Made by a program: the position numbers and the translations under genes
Notes under the pieces: generated by a model
The model's database searches: none
The model's input: only the letters and a program-made list of their open reading frames with translations
What the model was told of the DNA's origin: nothing
In this document: piece after piece, positions 1 to 12,800 of the stretch
Layout: each line of letters starts with the position of its first letter
Position numbering within the stretch: position 1 is the first letter of the stretch
Assembly: GCA_022432975.1 (NCBI GenBank)
Contig: CM039506.1
Span: 11,970,831 to 12,034,830, forward strand
Length of the DNA: 64,000 nucleotides
Source: Begonia masoniana
Taxonomy: Eukaryota; Streptophyta; Magnoliopsida; Cucurbitales; Begoniaceae
Direction: 5' to 3'

Positions 1-42
1 ATATCACATAATTAATATGGTAAAACTACCTGGTGTAACATT

Positions 43-1300
43 CTCTCCCCATTTCAAAATTTCTGTCCTCAAAATTTGCTTACTTAACGAAATCAGGATA
101 TAAGGACATCATGTCTTCTTTTCTTCCCCTAGTAGCCTTTTTGATCGAATGATTGCTCGATAGCACTTTCACTAAAGAATTTTCTTGTTTCCTTAGTTCC
201 TTGGTTTTTGAATCCTGAAATCTATATAAGCTTCTCATCGTAACTTAAATAGATTGAACCTCAAAGTTAGTAGGCACGATTACTTGAGAAAGATCTTGAA
301 TGTACTTTCTTAGCATTGATATATGAAACATATTATGAATTCCTTGCATTAATGATGGTAATTTTAGTTTATATGTTGTTTTCCCTATCTCTTCCTTAAT
401 GGGGAAAGATCTAATGAACCTTAGTGAAAGTTTTTCTTAATTGTCAAATCTCATTACTCTTTTAAATGTGAAACTTTCAGAAACACCATATCTCCATTTT
501 TAAATTTTAGTTCCTTCGTCTAGTGTTCGTGTAGCTTCTCTCTTAGCTTTAAGCAATTAACATTCTTTGACGGATAATGTTTACCATGTCTGTAGTTTGC
601 TGTTTGATTTTTGGACAAAGTAACTTAGTTTCGCCAACTTCGATCTGATATAGCGGAGATCTACATTTTCTGCAATACAATGCTTCATATTGTGTCATAC
701 CAATTGTGGCCTGGTAACTAATATTGTAAGAAACTTTCACTAAAGTTAGCATCTTACTCCAACTAATATGATATTTTAGTACACAATCCCGTAATATGCC
801 CTCTAAAATTTTGATTGTTCTTTCAGTTTGACGATGAAAAGTCATACTAAATTTTAATTTGGTACCCATAGCTTTATGTAAGCTTTTTCAAAAGTTTGAA
901 GTAAACTGAGAATCTCGGTCCGACACAATGGATGTTAGTACTTCATGTAGTATGACTAACTCCTAAACATAAAGTTTTACATACTGATGCATAGAATGCA
1001 TCTTCTTCCTTGGTAAAAGGTGAGCTAACTTTGCTAATTTGTTCACAATTACCCATATAGCATCATATCTCTTTACTACTCTTAGTAAACCGATTAGAAA
1101 ATCCTTGGATATTTGTTCCCATTTCCATCCAAGAATAGACAAAGTGTGTAAAGTTCCTAAAGACTTTTTGATGTTCGACCTTAACTTGTTGACATAATAA
1201 ATATAATTCTACATTCTCAACAACATCTTCCTTGAGATTATATCACCAATGGTGTTGTTTCACATCTCTATATATCTTAGTACTTCCAATGTGTACTGAG
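43..1300 (-). pseudogene. Ty3/gypsy pol remnant, integrase end
   Basis: Decayed 3' part of a Ty3/gypsy polyprotein read on the minus strand. The longest open stretch (549-869) reads like the second half of a gypsy integrase core, with words such as SYQATIGMTQYEALY and CRKCRSPLY that match the usual family pattern (YHSSIGMAPYEALYGRKCRSP). Further downstream on the minus strand (about 60-240) a shifted frame reads KELRKQENSLVKVL and RKEDMMSLYPDF, the usual chromodomain-like end of gypsy integrases. Several frameshifts and stops break it, so no working protein is possible. The word TGTAACATTC near base 35-45 may mark the junction with an LTR lying left of the window. I am sure of the family and unsure of the exact ends. 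Confidence 0.8.
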
Positions 1301-1325
1301 GTAGTAGAAGAATGTGTCTCAAATA

Positions 1326-2125
1326 AAATTGAGTGAGAGAGAGAGTGGGTGAGAGAGAGAGAGAAATAGATAGAGAGATTATGGTGAAAAAAGAGAGGGA
1401 GATATAAGAAGAAAGAGTGAGAGAGAGAGAGAGTTAGTGTATGAGAGAGATAAAAAGATAGATAGAGATTAGTGTTTGAGAGGGGAATGAGAGAGAGGGA
1501 GTGGGAGAGAGTTACTAAATGATATAGAGAATAAGTAAGAGAAAGAGAGAGGGGTTAAGGTGTGTGAGTGAGAGAGAGAGGGTTGAGGAAGAGAGAGAAA
1601 GAGAGAGGGACTAGAAGATATAAAGAGTGAGTGAGCAAGAGAGGGTGAGAGAGATTGATAGAGAGAGAGGTAGAGAGAAAGATAGATAGAGAGAAACAAA
1701 GAGTAAGAGAGAAAGAGAGAGGGAAAGATAAATAGATAGATAGATGGAGATAGAGAGTAAGAGAGAGAGAGAGAGATATAAAGATAGATAAAGAGAGATA
1801 TAGATAAAGAGTGAGAGATAGTGAGTAAGAGATAGATAGAAAGAGAGAGAGGTAGATACAGACAAAGGTTAGGGGTTGAAGAGTGGGTTTAGGGTGTGAA
1901 AGAGAGAGGTACAGAGGAAGAGGGAGAGAGAGAATAATTTAGAGGGAGAGAGAGCGAGCTAGAGCGGGAGAGAGAGAGGCAAAGAGAGAAAAAGGGTTTA
2001 AGGTTTGAGAGATAGATACTGAGAAAGAGCGAGGAAGAGTGAGTGAGTGAGTATGAGATGGATAGAGAGAGAATAAAAGAGAAAGTGAATAAGAGAGGGA
2101 GAGAGAAAGAGTGCTTAGGGTTTTA
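1326..2125. repeat. GA-rich purine microsatellite
   Basis: About 800 bases made almost only of GAGA, GATA and GGGA words on the plus strand. The Ser/Leu-rich reading frames on the minus strand arise from this composition and are not genes. It lies between two gypsy remnants of opposite orientation. Long polypurine tracts of this kind can bind GAGA-type (BBR/BPC) proteins in plants, but nothing here shows such a use. Confidence 0.9.
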
Positions 2126-2345
2126 GAGAGTGAGTGGGAGGGAGTGATTTGCCAAGAGGATCAATCACGAGATCTCGAGCCAAAGAACTATCTAATTTGT
2201 GTGCTCATTTTTTAGGAGTCACATTTCATGAAAAATTAGGAGAAGAACCAAACAGAGACAAGGAGAAGGCATTACACTTGATAAATTGTGAATATGGCGC
2301 AGAAATTGAATCACCCCAAGTGAAGAATCAAACCCATTACATGGA
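2126..2345 (+). pseudogene. gypsy gag/pol-linker-like remnant
   Basis: A short open stretch reads SDLPRGSITRSRAKEL followed by a charged segment. This resembles the 'GPxTRxRAK' word seen between gag and protease in many plant Ty3/gypsy polyproteins. It is on the same strand as the pol remnant that starts near 3174 and may be part of the same broken element. The match rests on one short motif, so the call is tentative. Confidence 0.4.
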
Positions 2346-3173
2346 GGGCTCTTAGTTGGTCGAGTCATTTGAAACATGTGATTTATTTTATTGCTTGTAT
2401 TTTTGTAAACCTTATATTTGCTTAATTCTTGTTGTAAAAGGAAGTCAAAAAGGTACCTTTTGGAGGGAGGAAAGTCCTTTGCCAAAAATGGCCAAGAACT
2501 AGGTGTTCAGTTTTTGTGCATAGCCAAGTACCTTTATCTGCTTTTGCTAGTTTTGTCTAGCTATGTTTTGAACCCTAATTTTCTCTTAGGACATGGTATT
2601 TAAACCATTTTTAAGTCCCCTTTGGAGGCAAAGAACACTTATAGAAAAGCTTGTTTTCAAGCTTGGAGTTAAACCCCTCAATTCCGCCTCCTTCTCGGTG
2701 TGTAATATCTGCAAGAGTGTGTGTAAAGTGATCTCCACCTTTTGTGAGTGTAAGTGGTTATTGCACAATATTGCAACCTTCTTCCTCTTCCTCTGTGTAG
2801 TGGAAAACCCTAGCAAGGTTGTAGAAGCTCTCAAATCCAACCATTGAAGTTGCATCATCTACAAAGTTGGTGCAAAACTGTCTTGTAAAAAATGCTTACT
2901 CCTAGCCAAGCAGTGAGACCATACAAGCTACAATGACTGAGTAATTGTGGAAAAGTAAAAGTGACTAAGTAAGTTAAGGTTGCACTCTCCATTGGTAAAT
3001 ATAAAGATGATGTTCTTTGTGATATAGTACTCATGCAAGCTACACATATCTTTTTTGGGAGATATTAACAATTTGATAGAAACGTCAAACACAATAATTT
3101 CAAGAATGAGTACTCCTTTGATCAAAATAGTAATATGATAATTCGCAAACCACTAAAATCATGAGAGGCTAGT
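2346..3173. other. unassigned stretch, possible LTR or UTR of the gypsy remnant
   Basis: No protein of a known family can be read here. The text (repeated TTTGGAGG words, CCTCTGTGTAGTGGAAAACC) has the look of an LTR or untranslated leader. I could not find a paired copy or a target duplication, so it stays unassigned. Confidence 0.4.
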
Positions 3174-5520
3174 GTGGATCAAGAGAGGATTGCAAAAGAA
3201 TTCAAAAAGAAAGAAAAATCATTGAGTGAGCAAAAAGATGAAAAAGAAGATAGTAGAGTGTGTGAAAAGAAAAGTGAAAGAGAGAAAAAAGAATGCAAAG
3301 AGAGAAAAGCCAAGAGTGAGAGAAAACAAGAGAAGAGTAGAAAAATGAGTGGAATGGCAAGAAAAAATGAGGTTAAAAGTGTGACGTTAGCGAAACAACA
3401 AGTACTTGTACTTTTGTACAAGGATGTTTATTTTCCCACTAATGAACTAACTCATTCTTCTCCAAGTGTTGTTTCCATTCTTTTGCATAAATTTAAGGAT
3501 GTGTTTCCCGAAGAGTTACTGAAAAATTACCTCTTTTGAGGGAAATTGATCATCAAATAGATTTCATGCCTGTAACATCAATTTCTAATCGGTCAACATG
3601 CCGAGCTAATCCCAAAGAGACTAAAGAGATTCAAAAGCAAGTGGATGTATATGTGGAAAAACGGTTTGTGAAGGAAAACCTTATTCCTTGTTCGATTCTT
3701 GTGATATTAGTTCTAAAGAAAGATGGAACTTGGAGAATGTGTGTAGATTGTCAAGCTATCAACAAAATTAAAGTAAAGTATTGACAAATGACACCCTATT
3801 ACTAGATTGGATGATATGCTTGATGAATTACATGGTGCATGGTTATTTTCAAAATTTGACTTAAAGAATGAATATTACTAATTCGCATGAAAAAGGGAGA
3901 TGAGTGGAAAACCACTTTTAAAACTAAATATGGTCTTTATGAGTGATTAGTAACGTCATTTGGTTTATCTAATGCACTTAGTACTTTTATGAGGTTGATG
4001 AATCATGTGCTAAGATCTTTTATTAGAAAGTTTATTGTCGTATAACTTTGATAATATTTTAGTTTATAGTAAACTCTTGATGCACATGTTGAACACTTAA
4101 ATTTGGTTTTTAATGCCTTACAAGAAAATCAAATATATGCTAACTTGAAGAAGTGCACTTTTTGTATGGATTCGGTAGTGTTTTTTGGTTTTATAGTCAG
4201 TTCAAGTAGAGTTTTGGTGGATGAAGAAAAAGTCAAGGCAATAAGGGAATAACCGAGACCAAAGAACATCAATGAGGTAAGAAGTTTTCATGGATTGGCT
4301 AGTTTTTATAGGAGGTTTGTTCGAGACTTTAGTACCATTGCGACTCCTTTAAATGATTTTGTTAAGAAGCATGTTGAATTTAATTGAACCAAAGAGCATA
4401 AGCAATCTTTAATCTTCTAAGGAAAAACTAATTAATGCACTATTACTTGTTTTACCTAACTTTGATAAAGTTTTTGAAATTGAATGTGAAGTGTTAGGAA
4501 AAGGTATTGGTGGTGTTTTGATATAGGATTCCAAGCCTATTACTTATTTTAGCAAAAAAATTAATGAAGCGGCTTTGAAGTACCCCACATATGACAAAGA
4601 GTTGTATGTCTTAGTTCGCACTCTACAAACGTGGCAACATTACTTGTGGCTGAAAAAATTCCTTATTCATCCTGATCATGAGAATTTGAAATATTTTAAG
4701 TTGCAAGGAAAGCCACTCAAACTGCATGCAAAATTGATGAAATTCATTGGAAGTTTTTCATACGTGATCAATTACAAGAAAGGTAAGAAAAATATAGTGG
4801 TTGATACATTGTCTCAAAGGTATGTACTTATATCTTCCTTACAATCTAAATTGCTTGGATTTGAACCTATTAAGAAATTGTATGTAGAAGACGTCGATTT
4901 TGGAGAAATTTGAAAATCTTGTGAAAAGGTTGCATGTGGAGAATATTATAGGCATGATTTAGGAAAGATAAACTTTGCGCTCCTAAGTGTTCCTTAAGAG
5001 AGTTATTTGTTAGAGAAACTTATGGAGGTGGATTGATGGTCCACTTTAGAGTAAGAAAAACTTTAGACGTATTATGTGAGCATTTTGATTGACCTAAAAT
5101 GATACATAATGTGCAATCAATTTGCGACAAATGTATTGAGTATAGAAAGGCTAAATCTAAAATTAAACCATACGGAAAATATACTTCTCTTCCAATACCT
5201 AGTCAACCTTGAATTGATATTTCTATGGATTTTATTATAGGTTTGACGAGAACTCAAAGTAGAAATGATAGTATTTTTGTTGTTGTTGATAGGTTTAAGT
5301 AGGATGACACACTTTATTGCATGTTCGAAAACTAACGATGCTACACAAGTTGCGAATTTATTCTCTAAAGAGATTGTGTAGCTGCGTGGCTTACTTAAAA
5401 CTATTGCAAGTGCTTGAAATATTAAATTTTTGAGCCACTTTTGGAGAACTTTATAGAATAAGCTAGGTACAAAATTTTTGTTCTCTACCGTAGCACACCT
5501 CAAACGGATGGACACAAAAA
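3174..5520 (+). pseudogene. Ty3/gypsy pol remnant (RT, RNase H, integrase)
   Basis: Plus-strand remnant of a Ty3/gypsy polyprotein with the domains in normal order. A Lys/Glu-rich linker and the end of the protease region (3174-3535, ending HKFKDVFPEELL) lead into reverse transcriptase, where REIDHQIDFMP and KKDGTWRMCVDCQAIN (about 3540-3780) are recognisable. RT continues in broken frames to about 4080, where the usual YxDD box is damaged. RNase H follows at 4490-4910 ([23 protein letters not shown]). Integrase pieces lie at about 5000-5500 (CDKCIEYRKAK-like zinc region, then DFIIGL). There are many frameshifts and stops. No LTR pair or target duplication was found, so the ends are rough. 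It cannot be active. Confidence 0.85.
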
Positions 5521-5589
5521 ATCTATCAAATTTAAAACAACCAAAAACAAATTATTATCTCTTCTCTCCTCTTTTCCTGCATACAGTTA

Positions 5590-5836
5590 CAAAATTAAAC
5601 TTACCTAAAGAAGCAGTCGATCCTCAGCTGCATTCTCAGTTCTCTGTCCATACTTTTAAAGCCTTAAGAATTGATTCCTGCAAAGAATTAAAAATCTCAT
5701 ACTGCTTGCTTGTGTCATTGCCATCAATGGAGGCTCCTGCTTCTTCATCCCTGATACCAAAGTTTTATCTTCGGAGTTCATACTTTCAGTATTCAAACTA
5801 ATCTCTTTAAGAACAACCTCACTGGTTGGTCCAAAA
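5590..5836 (-). pseudogene. unidentified coding-like fragment
   Basis: The minus strand carries two overlapping coding-like reads: GPTSEVVLKEISLNTESM leading to MNSEDKTLVSGMKKQEPP, and in another frame SKQYEIFNSLQESILKALK. The second ends close to a GTAAGT word that could be a splice donor. Composition and codon pattern look like a broken host exon. I do not recognise the family. It abuts the 500-base homopolymer, which may have separated it from the rest of its gene. Confidence 0.3.
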
Positions 5837-5837
5837 T

Positions 5838-6340
<503 letters not shown>

Positions 6341-6740
6341 TTTCCAAAGCATGTTTAGATGCACTGAATCCATTTGTTTTGAAAGCTTTTTTCATCTATT
6401 TATAGACAATTTCGAGGCACCGCAAATGAAGGAGTCGAAATTTCTCTCTAGCGTAGGCTTCCGCGACTTAGTAACGGGCACCCGCCGTGAACACGGTCGA
6501 AATATGTGATTTTGCACGGAGTCCCACTATTGAACTTCGAGCATCTCCTGAATGAATTTTTAATAAAAAAATAAATGACGATAGTTGTTTTTATTAACAA
6601 AGCATATTTTAAAGGCAATTTTATTATTAGACGTAGTTGAAGGGCGAGTTTGTTAATGGCCACGTAGTTTAAAGTTTTTTTTTTAATTATCCTATTATAA
6701 AATTATTGACATTAATTAAAAAATAATGACAAGACAATTA

Positions 6741-6762
6741 TGACGTCATTATTTAATATAAT
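6741..6762 (+). promoter_or_regulatory. TGACGTCA element and TATA-like box
   Basis: The perfect palindrome TGACGTCA at 6741-6748 is a classic bZIP (TGA/CRE-type) binding site. It is followed at about 6752-6762 by TTTAATATAAT, a plausible TATA box roughly 105 bases before the ATG of the DUF1279 gene. Spacing to the start codon suits a short plant 5' leader. This is inference from motif and position only. Confidence 0.4.
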
Positions 6763-6866
6763 CTTTATTATTCAACGCGAAACCTCCAATAAAAGCCACT
6801 AAGAAACCCTAGTCCATCGCTGGGCCAAGCCAAAGCTGTCGCTCCACCTCAGTTTTCTTCCCTTTC

Positions 6867-7325
6867 ATGGCGAGCTACGTCGGCGGTGGTCGTTTCCGGG
6901 AGCTTCTGAGGAAATATGGAAAAGTCGCTCTTGGAGTTCATTTATCCGTGTCGGCAGCCTCGATTACTGGCCTTTACGTCGCCATCAAGAACAACGTCGA
7001 CGTCGAAGCCCTCCTGGACAAGTTGCACATGGGAGAAGTCTCAAAGAAAGATCAAACGGACAGTGTTTCGCCCGAAACCTCATTGTCTTCCGATAGATTT
7101 GTGGTTGAAGAAAGATCATACTCGGAAAATCCACCTGCGGTCGTAACGGAACCGAGAAAGAGGAACCGGACGGCGGAGCTTGCAGCCTCGACTGGTGGGG
7201 CATTGGCTTTAGCGGTGCTTTGCAACAAGGCTCTGTTTCCGATCAGGGTGCCGATAACTATAGCCCTAACGCCGCCTATTGCGAGGGTATTAAGAAGACG
7301 AGGAATCATGAAAAACGGAGTATGA
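6867..7325 (+). CDS. DUF1279 / FAM210-like small membrane protein
   Basis: Intact single-exon gene for a 152-residue protein. Residues 9-51 (RELLRKYGKVALGVHLSVS onward) match the start of the DUF1279 (FAM210) domain, whose hallmark is a basic 'KYGK' followed by a hydrophobic helix; here the helix spans about residues 19-40. A polar, acidic linker (52-100) follows. A second hydrophobic region at about 105-140 (AASTGGALALAVLCNKALF, then PIRVPITIALTPPI) ends in a basic tail. Family members are mostly mitochondrial or plastid membrane proteins of poorly known function, and small plant members have this two-helix layout. The ATG is preceded by TTCCCTTTC and followed by GCG, a good plant start context. 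Upstream lie a TATA-like box and a bZIP site. No intron is needed and no lesion is seen. Family confidence is good; cellular role is unknown. Confidence 0.8.
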   Translation: MASYVGGGRFRELLRKYGKVALGVHLSVSAASITGLYVAIKNNVDVEALLDKLHMGEVSKKDQTDSVSPETSLSSDRFVVEERSYSENPPAVVTEPRKRNRTAELAASTGGALALAVLCNKALFPIRVPITIALTPPIARVLRRRGIMKNGV

Positions 7326-7594
7326 TTTCTTGTTCTACTTAAGTCTCTATTCCATAATTGATTGATTTGCGTTGTTTGTGGAAAACAGAGAGATGATTGC
7401 TTTTGAACTTCATGTTCATTGTTGTTAAGTGTAATAGGTTTCAAATTCTAAACGAAATTAATTAAATTGGACGACTGTTTGACAACTCCATCCAACACTA
7501 GTCTCTGGATAATTGCCATAATCACATCAACTACGATTAAGCGTTATGGATTAGTGAGGAGTAGAAATTAATCCTCCAATTAAGTAGCAGCATA

Positions 7595-8434
7595 ATGCAT
7601 CAATTGATGCATTATAGTTTGATGTACCCAACCGTTGAGAAGTTCGTTAAAAGCAAACACGGCGCAGGTAATTCTGTGAAGTCTCTCTCACTCTTCCCCT
7701 GTATTTCCCCCTTCCTAATCGAGTATTTCCACCTTACTCCCCCAAGCCCAACCCTATGTCTTCCTTCGTTCTCCTTCTACCTCCGATGCCTTCCTCTCTC
7801 ACCCATTTTGTTTCTGCTGACATCTCGTCGAGTTTCGGTTCGTGTTTGGAGAAGTTGATTTTCGTTGACAATCCTTTTCTGGGTAGGCCTCGTAGTAGTG
7901 TACTTGGTAATTTTACCATCCTTAGAAGGCTGTTCTGACTGAAAATGGAGTTTACGGTCAAATTCCAGATTCAGTCAGAAATTTAATCAATATGGAAGAA
8001 ATTACACTCCAGAAATCAGCTGGACGGTGAAGTTCTATGGCGATTGAGAAAATCCCTTTAAAAATTGCGAAAAACTCTGAAATATTTTAGGCATCGGGTT
8101 TTCAGGAATGGGATTATTTGGCCATATTCCAACTTCTATGGCGAGCTATCTCCGAAATCTGTCTTATCAATCTGTCATATCTAGCTTGACCACTACAATC
8201 TGCAAGGGAATTTTTTGCTTTTTTGTAGAGGCTGAATGAAATAAACTTGGAAAACAATAATTTGACCGGGAGGTTTTCATTTTCTGTTCAACTCTCAGCA
8301 AAAATGGGATTAAAATTGAAGGTGGAAGTAAACCCAGATCTCTGCATTGACAGTGGATGGAGACCAATCGACAATGGCGAAAGTTTGAGGTTCTGCGATA
8401 AAGTAGGTATTCCAAATCCTGTTTTTCTCCACTG
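7595..8434 (+). pseudogene. LRR pseudogene, PII-2-like (Piriformospora indica-insensitive protein 2)
   Basis: Broken leucine-rich-repeat gene. About 7756-7935 reads SSFGSCLEKLIFVDNPFLG, the repeat just before the LRR core. 7940-7990 in another frame reads like a YGQIPDSV repeat unit. 8100-8165 reads LFGHIPTSMASYLRNLSY. 8222-8434 reads LNEINLENNNLTGRFSF followed by KLKVEVNPDLCIDSG and a stop. The order and the ending (NLENNNLTG, then basic, then NPxLCI) are those of the plant PII-2-type extracellular LRR proteins, which normally are about 450-480 residues with a signal peptide. At least three frame changes occur and much of the repeat array is missing, so this is a pseudogene. The N-terminal part (7595-7750) cannot be aligned with confidence. 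Confidence 0.65.
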
Positions 8435-9855
8435 AGGTTGGTCGGTGAAGATTTTTGGTTTTACTCCTATCAATTTCTTGATTGTGTTTTTGTGGATTTT
8501 GACTTTAGGATGAAGAAAACAGATTTATACCGCCTTTGAGCATTCTTGCTTTTTGGGTTCTTTTTTATTTTTCTGGTTTATAAAAAAAGAGTAGAAATAT
8601 TATGACTATGGATTTAAACTACATATCCCTATGATTGGTTCTGAATCAAGAATGTGGGTGACTGATCGGAAGAAGCGAAATGAGTGAGAGAAGAAGGCGT
8701 TAGAGGTAGAAGGAGGAGATCGAAAGGAGAAATGGGGGTGGGAGGATTGAGGTGGGAAGAGTGGGGATTATGATGAATGGAGAAATACAGGGTAAGAGTG
8801 AAGGAGTAAGAGAGCCTTAATGAAATGGAACAAACTTACTCGTGTATGATTTTAACGGACTTCCTAATGATAACGTATTCGGTGCTAAGAATTCAAACAA
8901 TGAAGTATCAATTGACAAAATTAAAAATTTAAAGTGAAATTGAAAAATCTCATTTAATTTAAGGTCAATTTTAATATATACCCTATTATCTATTTTGCAT
9001 GTCATTCATTTGTATTATTTTAAGGATCAAGCACAATTTACAACCTGATGCTTAGGTCATTAACAATTTGTACTAATTTTCTTCGACAAATCAAAACTCA
9101 ACTCATCGTCCAATAGCTAGAACACTTGTCCCACTTTCTTCTATTTTCTCAGTTGGATTTGTCCAAACCAACATAGAAGAGCGAGAGGACAAAAAAAAGC
9201 AGCGAGAAAAGGCAGAAAGAATGAAAAACCAACGATGGCAGCTAGCGAGGCCATTTGCATCAGTTCCAAAACGGAGGGGGGAGAGACTGGCATGGTTTTA
9301 GTGCCTCAAATTCGACAGAAAATAGAAGAAAACAAGCAAGGTGATCAATAATAGAGAATACTTGTCAGGAACCATGATGAACAAGATGAATTAATGAATA
9401 ATAATTCAAATTGATAAACCCAAAACATTTAAACTCGACACAGTATGATTACATGTTCATATCAATACATGATCAATCAGCAAAACCGAGTAAATTTTTC
9501 GACTCTAAACTGATCCTAACCCTACACCCTAACAACTTATATGAAAGATTAAGAAATGCTCAGAAAAATACCATCTCAACAACCGACTAGGTAATTTGAA
9601 ACAACTGGTGTCAATTAAGTGCTGTTAAGTCACCTTGATACTTTGAACCAAGACTACTTCACTCAATATTCTTCTACAAGGAAACTGTATTTCCACAAGC
9701 AAAAGCCTAAAATGGCATGTCTCAACATTCTTTTCAATTGTTTAGTGGTAAAGGACTAAGCTGCCTAAAATTGTAACATCACATCGACTAAAAATTGAGG
9801 CAAGAATTAATACAAGAGAGCTGGCGCTTTTGGACCTACTTCCACGTTCTAAAAC
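8435..9855. other. intergenic region and 3' flank of the CC1-like gene
   Basis: No convincing gene. The part nearest 9855 must include the 3' UTR of the minus-strand CC1-like gene. The segment 9180-9360 is purine-rich with no open frame of note. I see no transposon boundary. Confidence 0.5.
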
Positions 9856-12800
9856 TTACTTTCTTTCGGGGAATTTCAAATCGTACGACTGAGGAACCTG
9901 CATGAATAAATATAAGCAAGCGAATGTAGAAATTAAGTGAAAAATATTAGAGATTTAGTGGTCATTACCATGAAAGTTGCGGTGATCATCTTCCCAGCAA
10001 ACCATCTTCCATGGAGAGTTCGTTGTGCATCAATTGCCGATTGTGTGTGTTCAAATTTCAAGTAGACAAAACCAGCAGTATTCCTGTTCATAAATTATTG
10101 AAGTATAAATTTTACATGCTATTCGGACACCTAAAAAATGAAAAACAAAAGGGAAAATTTCTTATCGGCAAGCCAAACATACTTGTCCACGTGGATGTGT
10201 TTTATGTTTCCGAACTTAGAACATTCATCATGAACGTCATCTTTAATATCCATATCAAAATCTGGCTCTGTCTGTCATTACCAAATTAAGAAAAAATCAA
10301 TTTTATAGCAGCAAAAAGAAGCATCAAATGTTTTTTCTTAAGGAAAAGGTTCTCCAGGCTAACCTCAACTGATGGATCAAACATATTCTTTAGTAATAAA
10401 CAATTGCTTGGAACACCGATTGTATCAATTGAAGGAATTGTAGTAGCAGGAAATTGAAAATCAGCACCACTAAGTCCAGTGAGAGCAGGAAGAGAAGCAA
10501 AAGAAGAAATCATTGGTGCCGATCTGCCAGTTGGTGATATTGGAAGGGAGAGAGCATTGCTATTACCAACAGGGATTGAACCAGTAATGCTGCAGGAAAA
10601 AGAGGGATATTAAATAGACCGCTAAATCAACTTTAAAAATTATATATGCTAGATAAATACAAACCTAGAAGCAGTGCCACTTCGATCCAACTTCTGCATT
10701 AAAAGTGCTCGAGAACGTGCATCTAATGACTGAAAGCACATATTTATAAAACTTTTTAACCAAATTTACCAAAATCATTTATGTGGAATAAAATAAGAAA
10801 CCAAAAGAAATATTAAATATATAATTGTATATTCAAGCAATGACAAAGATTATTACTATCTTCGAATGGCATGTTCAACAAATGAAAATTCTCCATCTAG
10901 AAGAATAAAAGAGACAGAATAAGATAGTACAGTTGCTAGTACAAGACCATGCGCTCTCTTTATACACAATTAGGGCCATAACAAACCATGGTTGATTGGG
11001 TGGCACTAAAATTGCCAATGTGAAAATGCTAAACCAAGCATTTATAATCAGTAATTTCTCGACTAAAACTTAAAATATCCAAAAGGAAAAAGTTTATATA
11101 ATTTAAAGTTGTCATTACAACTTTGAATATCTAACAGAGAAAAGTTTGAATAATGCAATTACTTTCCACAAATATAGATTTGCGCTTGCGGTGTATACCT
11201 TAGGCCTGATTAATTTCCAGACTAAACGGTCAGATACAAAAAGACGTCAAATCTACACCTAGAAGTAAAATTAAAGAATACAAGAGCCAACACAAGAAAA
11301 ACAGTTTCTTCAAATACTATTTAGTGTCACCTTGTTTAATTTTTATATCAACACTTCAATATGGATATTATGGGGTGGAAATGCCTAAAGGGGAATATTT
11401 CGGAAAAAACATAAGGAAGGAGGATGAAAAGGAGCCATTAATGGGAGGGCATGTTGAGGTTTTGTTTCTAAGGGTATGCTAACTAGTTATTTGTCAGATT
11501 AGTGAAATGGATCCTAAGTCTAGGTTGTTGGGGCTGCAGTTTCTAAGACTAGGTTGTTGGGGCTGCAGATTGTTTAAAGAGAAAGGATACATTGTTTGGA
11601 GGGTATTTTGGATTCTGCTGCTATTTACTACTCCGTTTAGGAGTGTATTTCTGAGTCTGTGGCTGCCAGACTTGTGGCTGCCAGTGCTGTGTGAAGTCTA
11701 TTTTTGTGCTGTGTTATTTTAAGTGCATTTGTGTTCTAATTGCATCAGGATCATGATTTTCAAGCAAATTAAAAGTAATTAAGCTTTGTGAAAAAAAGAC
11801 GAGAAGAACAATATTGCTGTTGACAGATAGAATTCAGTTAATTGTGGCAAGAACAATAAGGAGACTGATTCGAACAACAATCTGTCTTGACATATAGACA
11901 AACATACTTCCTTTTCAGTGGTATTGAAAACAAAAGAAATTTATTTTACTGACCAAGTTTCCACCTTCGTCATCATCAAAATCACCGGTATTTTTTTCAA
12001 GATCCTGTGATCCCACTTGATCAGTAACAGCAGACACCTAAACAAAAAATAACATTAATTAGACCATGTATGTTATTTAGATTTAAAATTATAGCAAGAA
12101 TTTTTCCCCATCATATGATCACTGAAAGCACATCCTTAAAAACAAAACAAACAGTTAAACTTGGAAAATCTCACATGCCCAAGGCAGAAAATGAAAAAGA
12201 GTTTCAGAAGAAAAAAAAAAGAATAATAGTAACAATAAAAAAAAGTGTCATAAAAAGAGAAACTAGTCTGTGTTTATGAAGTAAAACTCTGATGTGTGAT
12301 GGACGATTATCTAAGATAAACAACGTTTTTTCATTAACAACCTAACAATTACATCATAGCCGCAAATCTACAAGTCTCAACTTCATATTTGGATTACACC
12401 TAATACAAGAATAATCACCTACAACACACTTTTCTTCAACATCATAAAAACATAATAATTCACACTCCCTTACCCATCTACATCCCCTCTTACTAACTCT
12501 AACTTCTTTAAAAACTTCCAAATAAAACAACAAAAAACTAACTTTGTCAGCACATCACATAATATCCACTTATCCTTATTTAAGGACTTACTCCTAGAGT
12601 AATTTCTAGTAAACCATTTATCAGAAGTTGCACCAATACTCTCCCTTCAAGTTTGACCTTATCCTCAAGGTTGCAAGATGGAAATCGACGTTGCAAGTCT
12701 TTCTTGTTTTTTTAAGTAGCTTCCTCTTTGATTTACAAATCCATTTAACCAAAATTTCTTCTTTAAATGCAAAGCCAAAATTCCTTCATTAAATCCAAAA

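Noticed and set aside
1469..1865. Ser/Leu-rich open frames on the minus strand
   Set aside because: They only translate the GA-rich microsatellite; no domain and no codon bias.
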